This document shows, piece by piece, positions 10,848-21,900 of a stretch of DNA of 64,000 bases. A program made the translations under genes and the position numbers. Under the pieces are notes generated by a model. It had not been told where the DNA came from and searched no databases. It saw only the letters and a list, made by a program, of their open reading frames with translations. Source of the DNA: Cladosporium sp. IMV 00045 (taxonomy: Eukaryota; Ascomycota; Dothideomycetes; Cladosporiales; Cladosporiaceae); contig MSJI02000881.1 in assembly GCA_001931905.2 (NCBI GenBank), positions 6,059-70,058 of the forward strand. The letters are read 5' to 3'. Every line of letters begins with the position of its first letter. Position 1 is the stretch's first letter.

Positions 10848-12968
10848 ATGATCTCCATCAAGGTTCCCTGTTCGTCGGCCAACATTGGTCCTGGCTTCGA
10901 CTGCATCGGTCTTGCTCTGTCAGTATGGCTTGAGCTGAAGATTACTCTGAACGATGCCTCTTCCAAGGATTCCCCCCTCAACTGCCGTATCACCTACGAG
11001 GGCCAAGGAAAGGAAGATGTTTCCCTCGACCCGGAGAGGAACTTGATCACACAGACGGCCCTGTACGTCCTGAGATGCCACGAGCAGAGGGCTTTCCCTG
11101 CAAACACACATGTCCACATTGTCAACCCAATCCCTCTCGGACGCGGTCTTGGATCTTCTGGAGCTGCCGTCGTCGCTGGTGTCGCTCTTGGTAGTGCTGT
11201 TGGCAACCTCAACTTGAGCAAAGACCGTATGCTTGACTTTTGCTTGATGATTGAGAGACACCCCGACAATGTGGCGGCCGCTCTTTATGGTGGCTTCGTT
11301 GGCAGCTACCTGAAGGAGCTCGACCCTGAGGACATGAAGCGCAAGGAGATTCCTCTGGCTGAAGTCCTTCCCGCACCCCAGGGTGGCGAAGACACCGGCC
11401 TCAAGCCGCCTGTCCCCCCTCACAACATTGGCCGTCACATTCGTTTCCCTTGGGCCAAGGAGATCAAGTGTATTGCGATCATTCCTCAATTTGAGGTCAG
11501 CACTGCAAGTGCGAGAGGTGTTCTTCCCACTACCTACGAGAAGCAGGATGTCATCTACAACTTGCAACGTGTCGCCCTTTTGACGACTGCGCTTGGCCAG
11601 TCGCCTCCTCAGGCAGACATGATTTACGATGGCATGCAGGACAGAGTTCACCAGCCTTACCGCAAGACTCTCATCCCCGGCCTCACTGAGATCCTCCAAT
11701 CGGTCACCCCTGCGTCACACCCTGGCCTTCTGGGTATTTGCCTCTCAGGAGCCGGCCCTACTATCCTGGCCCTCGCCACCGAGAACTTCGACGGCATTGC
11801 CAACCACCTGATCAACCAATTCAAAAAGGAGAACATCACTTGCGAATGGAAGCTTCTCGAGCCCGCCAACGACGGTCTCGTCATTGCCGACGAGTCGAAC
11901 GCCAAGCCCGCGGGCATGACCTACGCTGACGCTGGCGTTTCTATCGACTCTGGCAACGAGCTTGTTCAGAGCATCAAGGCCGCCGTCAAGTCCACCCGCC
12001 GCCCTGGCGCAGACGCAGACATTGGTGGTTTCGGTGGTGCTTTTGACTTCACTGCTGCCGGCTATGTGGAATCCCCGACCCTCATCCAAGCCATTGACGG
12101 CGTTGGCACCAAGCTTAAGATTGCTTTCGAGATGGACGACTTCAGCACCGTCGGTATCGATCTTGTCGCCATGAACGTGAACGATCTGGTCGTCCAGGGC
12201 GCTGAGCCCCTGACCTTTATGGACTACTACGCCTGCTCCCAGCTTTCCGTCCCCGACGCAGTCCGCTTTGTTGAGGGCGTTGCGCGCGGATGTATCGACG
12301 CCGGCTGCGCTCTTGTCGGTGGCGAGACTGCTGAGATGCCTGGCATGTACCAAGGCAAGGAATTCGATGCCGCTGGTGCTGCCACCGGTGCTCTGAAGAA
12401 GGGCCGCAAGGTTCTGCCCTACACCGACACTATGAAGGCGGGCAACGTTCTGCTTGGTCTCGGCAGCAACGGTGCGCACTCAAACGGTTACTCCCTCGTT
12501 CGCAAGATTGTTGAGAGAGCTGGTCTCTCATACAGCGACAACGCGCCCTGGGACGCCTCCAAGACTGTTGGTGCATCTCTGCTCACCCCCACCAAGATCT
12601 ACGTCAAGCCTCTCCTCGCTGCTGTCGAGAAGGACTTGCTCCTCGGAATGTCGCATATCACCGGTGGTGGTCTCGAGGACAACATCCCTCGCATGTTGCC
12701 CAAGCATCTCGGTGCCGAGGTCGACTGCAGCTCATGGCCCGTTCCTGAGGTGCTCAAGTGGTTGAAGAAGGCTGGTGGTGTCAACGAACGCGAGTTCGCT
12801 AGGACCTGGAACACCGGTCTCGGCATGGTGATCGTCGTTGAGGAGAGCAAGGTGCAAGAGGCTACTGAGGTGCTTGAGAAGGCCGGCGAGAAGGTCTACA
12901 AGGTCGGCAAACTGATCAACAAGGGTGATGAGGAGGTCGTGCTTAAGAACACGGCTGGATGGAACTAG
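10848..12968 (+). CDS. Fusion protein: homoserine kinase + phosphoribosylformylglycinamidine cyclo-ligase (AIR synthetase)
   Basis: One intronless frame of 706 residues starts at ATG 10848. Residues 1 to about 347 are a full homoserine kinase (EC 2.7.1.39) of the GHMP family. The N-terminal strand is VPCSSANIGPGFDCIGLAL. The ATP-binding P-loop PLGRGLGSSGAA lies at about 97-107. LCLSGAGPTILAL-type sequence (here GICLSGAGPTILALA) is the GHMP C-terminal motif, and the domain ends at the usual EWKLLEPANDG. After a linker of about 10 residues, a full AIR synthetase (EC 6.3.3.1, PurM) runs from about 357 to 700: TYADAGVSIDSGNELV, DGVGTKLKIA near 416, DLVAMNVNDLVVQGAEPL, GGETAEMPGMYQG near 490, GSNGAHSNGYSLVRKIV and HITGGGLEDNIPRMLP. 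The AIRS half resembles the one in fungal ADE5,7, yet the GARS half normally fused to it is absent. All recognisable catalytic motifs of both enzymes are kept, so both activities are plausible. This joins threonine synthesis to purine synthesis in one polypeptide. Confidence 0.93.
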   Translation: MISIKVPCSSANIGPGFDCIGLALSVWLELKITLNDASSKDSPLNCRITYEGQGKEDVSLDPERNLITQTALYVLRCHEQRAFPANTHVHIVNPIPLGRGLGSSGAAVVAGVALGSAVGNLNLSKDRMLDFCLMIERHPDNVAAALYGGFVGSYLKELDPEDMKRKEIPLAEVLPAPQGGEDTGLKPPVPPHNIGRHIRFPWAKEIKCIAIIPQFEVSTASARGVLPTTYEKQDVIYNLQRVALLTTALGQSPPQADMIYDGMQDRVHQPYRKTLIPGLTEILQSVTPASHPGLLGICLSGAGPTILALATENFDGIANHLINQFKKENITCEWKLLEPANDGLVIADESNAKPAGMTYADAGVSIDSGNELVQSIKAAVKSTRRPGADADIGGFGGAFDFTAAGYVESPTLIQAIDGVGTKLKIAFEMDDFSTVGIDLVAMNVNDLVVQGAEPLTFMDYYACSQLSVPDAVRFVEGVARGCIDAGCALVGGETAEMPGMYQGKEFDAAGAATGALKKGRKVLPYTDTMKAGNVLLGLGSNGAHSNGYSLVRKIVERAGLSYSDNAPWDASKTVGASLLTPTKIYVKPLLAAVEKDLLLGMSHITGGGLEDNIPRMLPKHLGAEVDCSSWPVPEVLKWLKKAGGVNEREFARTWNTGLGMVIVVEESKVQEATEVLEKAGEKVYKVGKLINKGDEEVVLKNTAGWN

Positions 12969-13368
12969 AAGGCTCCGCGATATTTGGGTTTTTGGTCATT
13001 ACTGAACGAGGCATGCGAAAAGAAGTTTATTATCTATGTTAGAAAGTTGAATAAATATTTATGTGCACATTGATTTGATTTGGGCTTCATCAGACCGATA
13101 GAAAACAGGGGAAAAGGAAAAGAAGAAACAAATATTCATGCGTCTCATACACCTATGGCCAAAAACTCCACATCGTGTATCTATTCTTCCCATCGTCCAT
13201 CTTCACAAACACGTGGTCGTCTCGTCTTCAGCCAAACAAAATTGTCGAGGATGGCGTCATCTTCGTTGTGTCAGCAAAACCGCCCGCAGCAGCGCGCACT
13301 CATCTTTTGCGACAACCCACCTCGACACCTACAACCCTCACATCCACAAAACAACAAGCACATCCAAA
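12969..13368. other. Intergenic, fusion gene 3' end to ARD promoter
   Basis: These 400 bp carry a likely 3' UTR with an AATAAA-like hexamer near 13050 (GAATAAATAT), then the 5' UTR of the dioxygenase gene. An open frame crosses the ATG of the next gene but has no conserved sequence. Confidence 0.5.
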
Positions 13369-14076
13369 ATGAAAGCCTACTGGTTCGACAACCTCCCCGT
13401 AAGAACCCCCCAAAAAGGCCCAAACACCCCCACCCTCCCCTCCTCCCAAACCAACCCACCTCAACTAACACCACCACCACCACGCAGGGCGACCAGCGCC
13501 TCCCCCACGACTCCGGCCGCCCCGTCGACCCCGCATACCTGACCGCTCTCGGTATCTCCCACTACTACTTCCCGGACGACCTTGAATCCGTGGACAAGAT
13601 CGCGGCGGAGCGCAGCTACAAGAACCGGGACGAGATCGAAATCTCGCCCACGCTGCTGCCGGGGTACGAGGAGAAGGTCAAGAACTTCTTCCACGAGCAC
13701 TTGCACGAGGACGAGGAGATCCGCTACATCCTTGGTGGTGGCGGGTACTTTGACGTGCGTGGTAGGGAAGACGATTGGGTGCGGATTCGGCTGGAGAAGG
13801 GTGATTTGATGATTATGCCCGCGGGGATTTATCACAGGTTCACGACGGATGATCAGAATGTGAGTTTGCACTAGTTGTCACGGGATTTGAGGTTTGAGGA
13901 CACAGACGGTGGATTCATGGCATTGACTGACTGGGATCATTGTACAGTACACCAAGGCTCTGCGTCTGTTCAAGGAGGACCCCAAGTGGACGCCGCTGCA
14001 GCGCGGCGAGGAGACTGACCAGAACCCGTACCGCAAGGAGTACCTGAGCAGCACTGGAACCGCCCAGGCTGTGTAA
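13369..14076 (+). CDS. ADI1: Acireductone dioxygenase (methionine salvage)
   Basis: There are three exons: 13369-13398, 13488-13859 and 13948-14076, with all phases 0, coding for 176 residues. The first exon is only 10 codons ([10 protein letters not shown]). Exon 2 has [20 protein letters not shown] and the cupin core [24 protein letters not shown]. This gives the H-x-H-x3-E metal set, with the fourth ligand in PAGIYHRFT. Exon 3 carries the conserved [14 protein letters not shown] oxidises the acireductone to ketomethylthiobutyrate (Fe form), the penultimate step of the methylthioadenosine cycle. Length and all metal ligands match the family. The gene lies on the same strand, 400 bp after the homoserine kinase-AIRS fusion, so neighbouring genes touch methionine/threonine metabolism. 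Confidence 0.95.
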
Positions 14077-14300
14077 AAAGCATTCCTCACGAGCGTCAAA
14101 TAGGTCCTGGCACCCTATGGATCGTGCATGGCATAGGCGAAAGCTGATACTTTTACGATAATGAATCGAACATCAAATCTTAAACCTTTCATTCTTCTTG
14201 CGGAACTTTACACAAATGCTTCGCTTTTAAGTTGTATGGGGGGTATCAAATGTAGGAAAACTGGAAGCTACGGTCGTATGCTCAGTCGATCTGTCGTCCT

Positions 14301-15317
14301 TCACTGGCCACCTCGAATACGGCCTTGGAATTGAGACAGCCAAGCCCGTTCTTGAGGCGACAATCGCATGTAACTGGGAATGTGAACACCAGACGCCGAG
14401 ATGGTAATCTGATCTCGTTCAGAGACCTGCTCGTGCAAATCATTTGTCTCATCGTGGGAGACTCCGGCTGCTGTCGAAGCGTTGCTGAGCTGGTGCTGCA
14501 ACGAGTTGTCGCTGTGGGAATTTGTTAGTAGATGCTCACAAACTCTAGCAAATGAAAATTCCTGAATCACTTACCTGCTATCAGACGCCTTACGGTCAGG
14601 CTTCTTCTCAACATCCGCATCATTCGCTGCCTCAGTCTTGCCGCCAGGCAGTTTGGAACCGACTTCCGTAGGAGACCACCAGAAGACCGGGTATTGGCGC
14701 AGAATATTATTCCACAGCAATGCCACGACCTGCATGACGACCGATCCGAGGAGGACGATCGGAATGTACCACCATCCCATGGCGATGACATTCGACTGAG
14801 TCGCCGCAAGCACAGCAGTTGCACCTCCGGGCGGGTGAACCGTGTTCGTCACACACATGATCAGCGACGCGCAGGCGCAAGCCATCGCGCCCGCGATCCA
14901 TTGGATGCTATCGAAATCCGGATTGAGCTGGAAGAGTTTGGCGATGCAGACGCCGACTATGGCAGAGAAGGTCTGGCCACCGACCGAGTTGCGCGGCTGC
15001 GCAACAGGGACGCGGATGCAGCTATAGTTCAAGATCGCACTGGCGCCCAGTGATGCGACGATGACCGGAGGGTTCTTGTCGGCCACACCGGGGGCGAAGG
15101 AGAAGATGGCGCCGATGATCAGGATGCCGATGAAGGCACCGACGAAAGCTGAGAACCATTGCAGGATGGCGGGCGGTTCTCTGAAAGTATCTTTTCGATA
15201 TCCCAGAAATCGCGAGACGGGCGTGGGAAGGCGATCCAGGCGGTTGCGCGGGACGAATGGATTGACATATCGGTCTATGTCGAAGTCCAGTAGCTCTGAA
15301 GCGACCTTTGACGGCAT
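14301..15317 (-). CDS. HPP-family integral membrane protein
   Basis: Two exons, 14575-15317 (ATG at 15317) and 14301-14511, are joined across a 63-bp intron (GTAAGT, branch CTAAC, CACAG), giving 317 residues. The N-terminus has VNPFVPRNRLDRLPTPVSRFLGYR, typical of fungal HPP proteins. Four hydrophobic segments follow: ILQWFSAFVGAFIGILIIGAI, VIVASLGASAILNY, the segment around the signature NTVHPPGGATAVLAA (HPP motif), and WWYIPIVLLGSVVMQVVALL. The C-terminal 100 residues are charged and disordered. Plant and cyanobacterial HPP relatives take part in nitrite transport; function in fungi is not settled. Upstream in-frame codons to 15521 are likely 5' UTR because MPSKVASELLDFDIDRY is the common family start. 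Confidence 0.88.
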
Positions 15318-16573
15318 TGTTGCGGGCTGTAGGTCTTTGAGAGGTGAGTGGCGATTGTTTTCTTGGCTGGTAGACAAAACCGAAATAACAGAAAACGCGG
15401 TCAAAGAAACAAACGCTTGCTTATAGAGGAGTGATGCGGACGAGCGCAACTCCGAGGCAAATGAGAGAGGAAGAGAGACAGAGTGCGCGTCCAAACCTTG
15501 AGAGCAGTCTCGATGCCGCAAGAGCCGCCAATATCCCAGACGTCACGCTCCGCTATAGCGACACGCCCGTTTTTTGGCCATTTGGAGAAATGACGCCTTG
15601 GAGTAGTGTGCACTATTGCGCTCACGCATGACAGATCCCCCAAGATCTGCCGTCGGTTTCGCGCAACTCCTCGGCATGCTCGAGCCGAGCAGTTATAGCG
15701 AAGGGCGAAACTTACCGTTTTGAGGAAGACTTCGACGAGCGAGCTCCGGGTCCAGGAGTTCATAATGGTCGTTCAGGAGTGTTGTAACGGCTTTTTTGCT
15801 TTGTCACGGTGGACTGCACCAAACTCTCTCGCAGGGCTTGCTTCGAGGGTCATGCTGCTGATCGCACTCATCGCCTCCGGAGATGGATCATCGTTGAAAT
15901 GACCGCCAAATGCCATCAGCGAGGCGTGACCGCGTTTCTTCCTGACCTCCGCTTTGCGAGCGAAGCTTATTTCCGAAATTTGTACGTAATGGCTGAGTCA
16001 AGCCTAGGGTCGGGGTCGAGTGTCTCTTATAGGCATATTTTAGGCCTGCGCAATGGCTCGAGGTTGCTGGAAAGTGCTGTGAGTGTAGTTCAAGTGTTTA
16101 GAGGAAGAAGTGAGGTTGAATCAAGAGCAGGTGAGGTCTATATCTATCTCAGGTCGTTGTTGAGATAAGGAAGACCGTTCTGCGATTCGCCGGAGATGCC
16201 GGAGGTGCTGTTATCAGGAAGACTTGGTTTCCAAGACTGAGGCTCTGCGGTTGTACCCGACACGGAGAATAACATTATTCCTCCAAAGGTCCCTGCAGCC
16301 ATTTATTTGGAAGTATTATTGTTGTTACTTCCATACGTGGAACATATGGAGCGTCGCTGGATACCAAACTTTCGTTGTTAAGCACGCAAATCCCCCCAAC
16401 ACCATCGTTCACGGAAACTCGGCAGACACGTGCATACGAGTTACACCAACATAGTGGGGGAGGTTCACCTCATAAGGTTGTGGACGGCAGGCTTGCGAAC
16501 ATTGTTGATTGATCGATTGTTTGCATGCTCAACCAGGCGACGATCTCACTCCTATCGGCCCATCAATCTCACA
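15318..16573. other. Intergenic
   Basis: About 1.26 kb separates the HPP gene start from the 3' end of VPS45. Only short unsupported frames are present. It is presumed to hold the HPP promoter and the VPS45 3' flank. Confidence 0.5.
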
Positions 16574-18514
16574 CTATCTCCCAACTTCCCTCCTCAACCT
16601 TCCAGCAGCTGTGTTCTCCCTCGGCTCCGGCCAGGCCTCAGCGGCCTCCTCTACCTGTCCCAAAAAATCCGCCGAGTTGAGCACACCTGTTCCGCCCAAA
16701 ACGACCCTAACACCAGGGCTACTAGCATTCACCTGCGCCACCATCTTCGCTTCTTCATACGTCGTACCTCCCACCATGAAGACAATAATGTCCTGTGGCT
16801 TATCGCGCGTCTGGCCACCGCCTTCCACGAAAGGATACGTGGACGTGTTGAGGCGGCCTTTGATCAGATCCTGCAGCGTCGCTTCAAGAAGAGGCGAATG
16901 CTGTGTGTAGACGTTCTCGACGCCGCGAAGACCGCGGTTGAAACGAGCCCGTGCGGAATCGAAGAGGCCTGTGGGCTGCGAGAAGAGGTCTGGGATGCCA
17001 CCTGAGGCTCCTGCGGCGTTCTGAAGCGAAGAAGCGTAGGCGAGAAGGCGCGGGATGAGGTTCACGCGGTATTTGGGTATGCCTGCAGCAACGGATAAGA
17101 GGTCGCAGAGAGCGGGGGTGGCATTCGAGGAATGCGTGTGGTAGCGTAGGGCGTAGATCGCCACAAGACGGAGCTTGTTGTCTTGTGGTACCGAAGGGTT
17201 CTGGATCAATGTCTGAAGAGTCTTGACGTCTTGCGAATGGTTATCGTTGCAAGCCAGACTCTGTTCAAGCTCAGAGACGTCCAGAAGGTTGTCTGTGCCG
17301 ACGCGGCGAGATAGTTCGCCCACGAGAGTGACATGCTTGGTGACGTTTCCCGACAAGCGACGGAATTCTGGGAACTCTTCCACGAAACGTTTCATGTCTT
17401 CGATGCTCTCTAGCTTCTGGCCGGAGGCTTGTTTGGAGGCGAACTGCTCCACGTAGTCCTTTGCATTTTGACCAAGGTCGCCGAAATTGAGATACATGTT
17501 CTTCGAGAAGAAAGGGTCTTGGTCCTGGCTGATGACAATGTCCTGAATTGATCTTAGCAGGGGAACATCAATACGGGAGAGAGAAGACAAACCTTGAACT
17601 CAGGCCTGATATCAGGAACATCACTCAGATTCACTCTGCCATTGTCGATGCCGAGAAGTTCATGCACCATGGCTTGATACGTCCATTGCGTCAATAGAGG
17701 AGTGATAGGATCCTCTCTCCGGTCCAGAATAAGCAAGATTGGAGGTGTGTCTGTCTTACGAAAGTCGAAAAGCTGCTCCTCTTGCGTCATGCTGTATCGC
17801 ACTTCTGTCGCTAGTTTCTTGCATAGCAGGCTGTTCTTCTCATACCGAATGAGCGGCTTCTTTTTGAGCGAAAGCAAGAGCGCAATCACGCCTTCTGTGG
17901 TGCGCGACAGGCTGTCCTGGTTCCAAAGCTCTGGCGACGATGAGAAGAGTCGAGCGGGAAGCCGTATTGAGCATAGATCGGGATTGATGACCAGAAAATC
18001 GGCGAAGTATTCCATGACGCCTTTGACGACTTCATGGTCGTCCGCCTCCGCTAGCCGTTCAAGAGCGCTTTTCTTGACGATGTTGCTGAAGTCTGTGTCA
18101 GTCAGAAAGCCCGCCTGTAACTAGATGCTTCAATCGGCATGTTTGCAGACATACAGATGTGGTATTCTCCATATTTTGGCTCCCTGAGCTCATCGATGAG
18201 GAATTGTATGCTGTCGGAGGACGGTCGGAGGAAAGCCAAGCATCTCAGATGCCGCATCTTTTCCCTCTCTTGGTTGTCAAGGCGGTCGGTGAGGTACACG
18301 TTGTGGTTGAGTAGGGCAGACTGGGTGGTTGCCGACGAGACGATGGGGACCTGCGCTGGGTCAGATCTGTATCGCAGGACTCGAACATTGGGTTACATAC
18401 AGTCTCGTTGTCGAGCAAGAGGACCTTCATCTTCGCAGCTGCTTGAGATTGGGCGGCATCCCCAGCCGACACCATCTTGGTGATGTAGCCAGAGACCGTT
18501 TGGAAGATGTCCAT
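16574..18514 (-). CDS. VPS45: Vacuolar protein sorting-associated protein 45 (Sec1/Munc18 family)
   Basis: Four exons are supported by phase and splice signals: 18401-18514, 18155-18350, 17593-18092 and 16574-17542, for 592 residues. The start ATG at 18514 gives MDIFQTVSGYITKMV. The product has KMKVLLLDNET, TQSALLNHNVYLTDRLDN, MRHLRCLAFLRPS, LREPKYGEYHIYFSNIV (created by splicing exon 2 to exon 3), ILDRREDPITPLLTQWTYQAMVHELLGI and FFSKNMYLNFGDLGQNAKDYVEQF. These are SM-protein signatures and match VPS45 better than SLY1 or SEC1. VPS45 binds the endosomal/TGN syntaxin Tlg2 and licenses SNARE assembly. It is divergent from PET127, with 459 bp between starts. Confidence 0.94.
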
Positions 18515-18973
18515 GGTTGCCTGCGGTCGCAAGATGGTTTGTGTATGATGATCGCGGTCGACTTCACATCCCAGTGTCGATGCCGAAGTCTTGTTGTTTG
18601 GCGAGCAATGCCAAGCGACAAGTCAAGGTGTCGTTGTGAGAAAGTGCCGGTCGTCAAGCAACCTACATATACCTGAATCACTGTCGTGCAGGAGAGCTTC
18701 ACCCAGCGGGAGAGAGGGACAACTGATGGGACGACGTAACATGCGCGTGCTCCCACCTCCGCATCGCAGCTAGCGGAGGGCGGATCTAAGCGACCAAAAA
18801 GCTCCTACCTCCTAAATAAGATTCTCGCCATAGATTAGCGCGCGCAAAAGTCCTAAACGTCACCAAGAGAGTGGAAGGGAGGGCCTTTTCTTCTCTTATC
18901 ATCTATCAGGACTCTACAGACGAGGGTGACTTGCAGTCTCTCACCCTCTCGTTCTCCCCCCTCCTGGCGCCAA
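18515..18973. other. Divergent promoter, VPS45 / PET127
   Basis: These 459 bp lie between opposite start codons. The in-frame upstream extension of PET127 begins with GTG, not ATG, so it is treated as 5' UTR. No other gene seen. Confidence 0.5.
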
Positions 18974-21900
18974 ATGTACCGACATATTGGTCGCGCGCCA
19001 CTCAATTTGTCAGGTCATGCGTGCCTGTCTTGTCGGCGACACTTCCATGTGGCGCGTGTGCTTCAGAATGTTGAAGACAACGATCGGCTCGCTAAGTCCA
19101 ACGACCTGATTGATCGTAATGCGGAACGGTCACAAAAGGACGCGAACTACGATACCCGTGCGGATCTAAAGAGCCTGCTCCCTGGAGCAACAGAAAACGA
19201 AAGATCTCAGAACGGCGTCGACCTTGATACGCTCGACCGAAGAGTTGATGATATTGCAACAACATTGGAAAAGCATCTTGATGGTGCGGCACCAAATGAC
19301 ACCCGACAAGACTATGATTCAGTGATCGCAGCCCTGATTGAGCAAAGAGATGGAAAAGCGAAGTCAACTGGACAAAGTAATGCGGTATCCGGCGGTGATG
19401 AGTCGCAAAGCTCTTCGATCGAAACAAGTCTTGGTGGACCGGAACTCATGCGAGAACATGTCGAAAACACTCCCGTGTCTTTCCAAAGAGACAGTGACAC
19501 AAGTCCGACCGCAGCTGTAGACGATGTTAGAGTGAGCCAAGGCGTGATTTCCTCCACAACAAAGGGCCCAGAGTCGGCTGCTGGGGGGGATTTGAGCATT
19601 ATCGGAAAGTCTCGCTTGGTCAGAGAGAGGCCGAAGTGGGGAGGCCCTACAACTGTGCCTGACCCTGCGGACTCGTTCAAAGCATCGTTCGATACTTTAC
19701 GACAAGCGGACAAGGTGTCACCGCTCCCTGAGCCTCCGTCCACGGCATCCTCAGTGAGGCCATGGGGAGTCACAGCAAACGGCGCTAAACTTGGATTTGC
19801 CGATTCTCCTGGCGAACTGGAGGCCGCTCAAAATTCGAAGGCCACCGACGCAGGATCCGAGAACACACAAACATCAGAGAGCAAACAAGAATCACAACCG
19901 GAGTCTGGCTCGTTCCGTGGGCATATGGGATTCAAGAAGCTCAGAAACATGCTTTTTGGCTCTGAAAAGAAGGCCACAGATCCAAAGGAAGGACAACAAG
20001 CTGCGCGAACGATTGATGTCGTAAGCGCGGGAACGCCAGATAGTCGATCAGACTTGGGGGGTCCGTCAACCTCAAAGCATGTACATGGTGCCTCACTAAT
20101 TCAAAAGCAAGTGGCATCATCAATTTCAAAGCACACGGTTGATACATCTTCCAGGAGAGGTCTCTCACGCAGGCAATTACAAGCCGAACAGAAGCGGGAT
20201 GCCCTCCGAGATAAGCGCAAGAAGGAAACAGAAACACGTGCTTCGAAGAAGCGTGCCTCGAAGAGCGCATCTGAAGCGCCTGGAGCGCAGCCAGTCATAC
20301 CTGCTGACTCAATCGAAACGCCTAAAAATGATGGCCGACCTCTAGGCGAGGTCATGAAAGGACGACAGCTAACAGACGCCATGAAAACTGAGCCCGGACC
20401 GCACGAAGAATATGTCGACGCAGACGATCCTGGTCTACCGACGATTGAGGCGAACGCACTAGAGATCAAAGCGCTTGATATCCCACAACCATCGGTTCCA
20501 CCATTATCATTCGGTTTGGACAGAGTTCTATTCACCCCCGGCGTCACACCTCTCCAAGACCGTCATTCTCGAGTCTACAATTTCGACCCGTACATGGAAC
20601 ACATCATGCCTGTGGAAGAATTTGACTTCAATGCTTTGGCGGAATATAAGACTTCTTCAAAAGATAAGACTCTTTCAGAACTGGCGAAAGCACACGGAAA
20701 GAAGTATGTGGGGTCAACGTCCAGCATGACCGGTACTTTGAGCCACTTTCATTATCTATTGTCAGGATGGAGAGATCTCAACCTCGGCATGCTCTCTCGC
20801 CAATTCCCGGAAGAATTGTCCACCTTTACAAGAATCAACCGCGCTCCCGCTGCCATATTCCTACGTTGGAAGAATGGCACGTATGCCATCGATGCGGACA
20901 AGGGACACGACAGTGGCAACATTCTCATGATGCTTGGTAAATCCATGGAGAAGCTGCTCACAATGTCAAAGTCGGAGTATGAGCGTTACCGGAAGAGCGA
21001 TCCCCGAAAGGTCACCGAGGAAGAGCGCAGCGCACCTGAGGCCTATCAATACACCACAATGGGCGATTTCTTAATGCGGTCTCAGCTGGATGCCCATGAC
21101 CCCCGCCTTCCTGGCACGGGCATGTTTGATATCAAGACGCGCGCAATTGCTAGTATTCGCCACAGTACCACTGACTTCAAACCTATGCTCGGTTATGAAA
21201 TTCACTCTGACCAAGGCAAATGGGAATCATACGAGCGTGAGTACTACGACATGATGCGCTCCACCATGTTGAAGTATATGTTGCAAGCCCGCATGGGCCG
21301 CATGGACGGAATCTTCCTCACCTACCACAACGTCCAGCGCATCTTTGGCTTCCAGTACATGCCCATGGCCGAAATCGATCGCGCTATTCACGGACAGGTC
21401 GATCGCTGCCTGGGTGATCAAGAATTCAAGCTGAGCTTGCATCTCTTGAACGAGGCCATCAACGAAGCCACGGGCAAGTTTCCCGAGAAAAGTCTGCGCT
21501 TTCATTTTGAGACTCGCGTTGCGCCGGTGACGGCTTTGTACGTTTTCGCCGAGCCAATGGAAGAAGAGGATATCGACAAAATCCAATCCGCTTCAAGCGA
21601 GAAGATCGCAGAGTTTGAGCGGAAGATGATGGGCATCGAGCCGAGAGAGGACAATGCAAATGTCGAAGAAGAGGAGCCGTCTTCGCCAGAATCTTCCGAA
21701 GCACCGACAGCTCCCAAGTCAGACACGCACGCTCCTCTCTACGCCGCCACCATTCTCATTGGCTCCAACGTCAACGGCTGGCGTGTCGAGCGCCCGGAGG
21801 AGCTGAAGCCGACCGACGAGTGGAGCGTCGAGTATCTGCTCAAAGAAATGGAAAACCCTGCCGACGCTTGGGCCACGTACGAGCAGTGCAAAGCTGCCCG

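Noticed and set aside
11745..12479. Long minus-strand open frame (244 codons) inside the homoserine kinase-AIRS gene
   Set aside because: It is antisense to strongly conserved AIRS coding sequence, has no recognisable motif, and results from codon bias on the other strand.
16430..17005. 191-codon plus-strand open frame
   Set aside because: Antisense to the last exon of VPS45.
18926..18973. Extended N-terminus of PET127 from 18926
   Set aside because: The upstream frame begins at GTG. The first ATG at 18974 gives a sensible presequence, so the extension is treated as 5' UTR.
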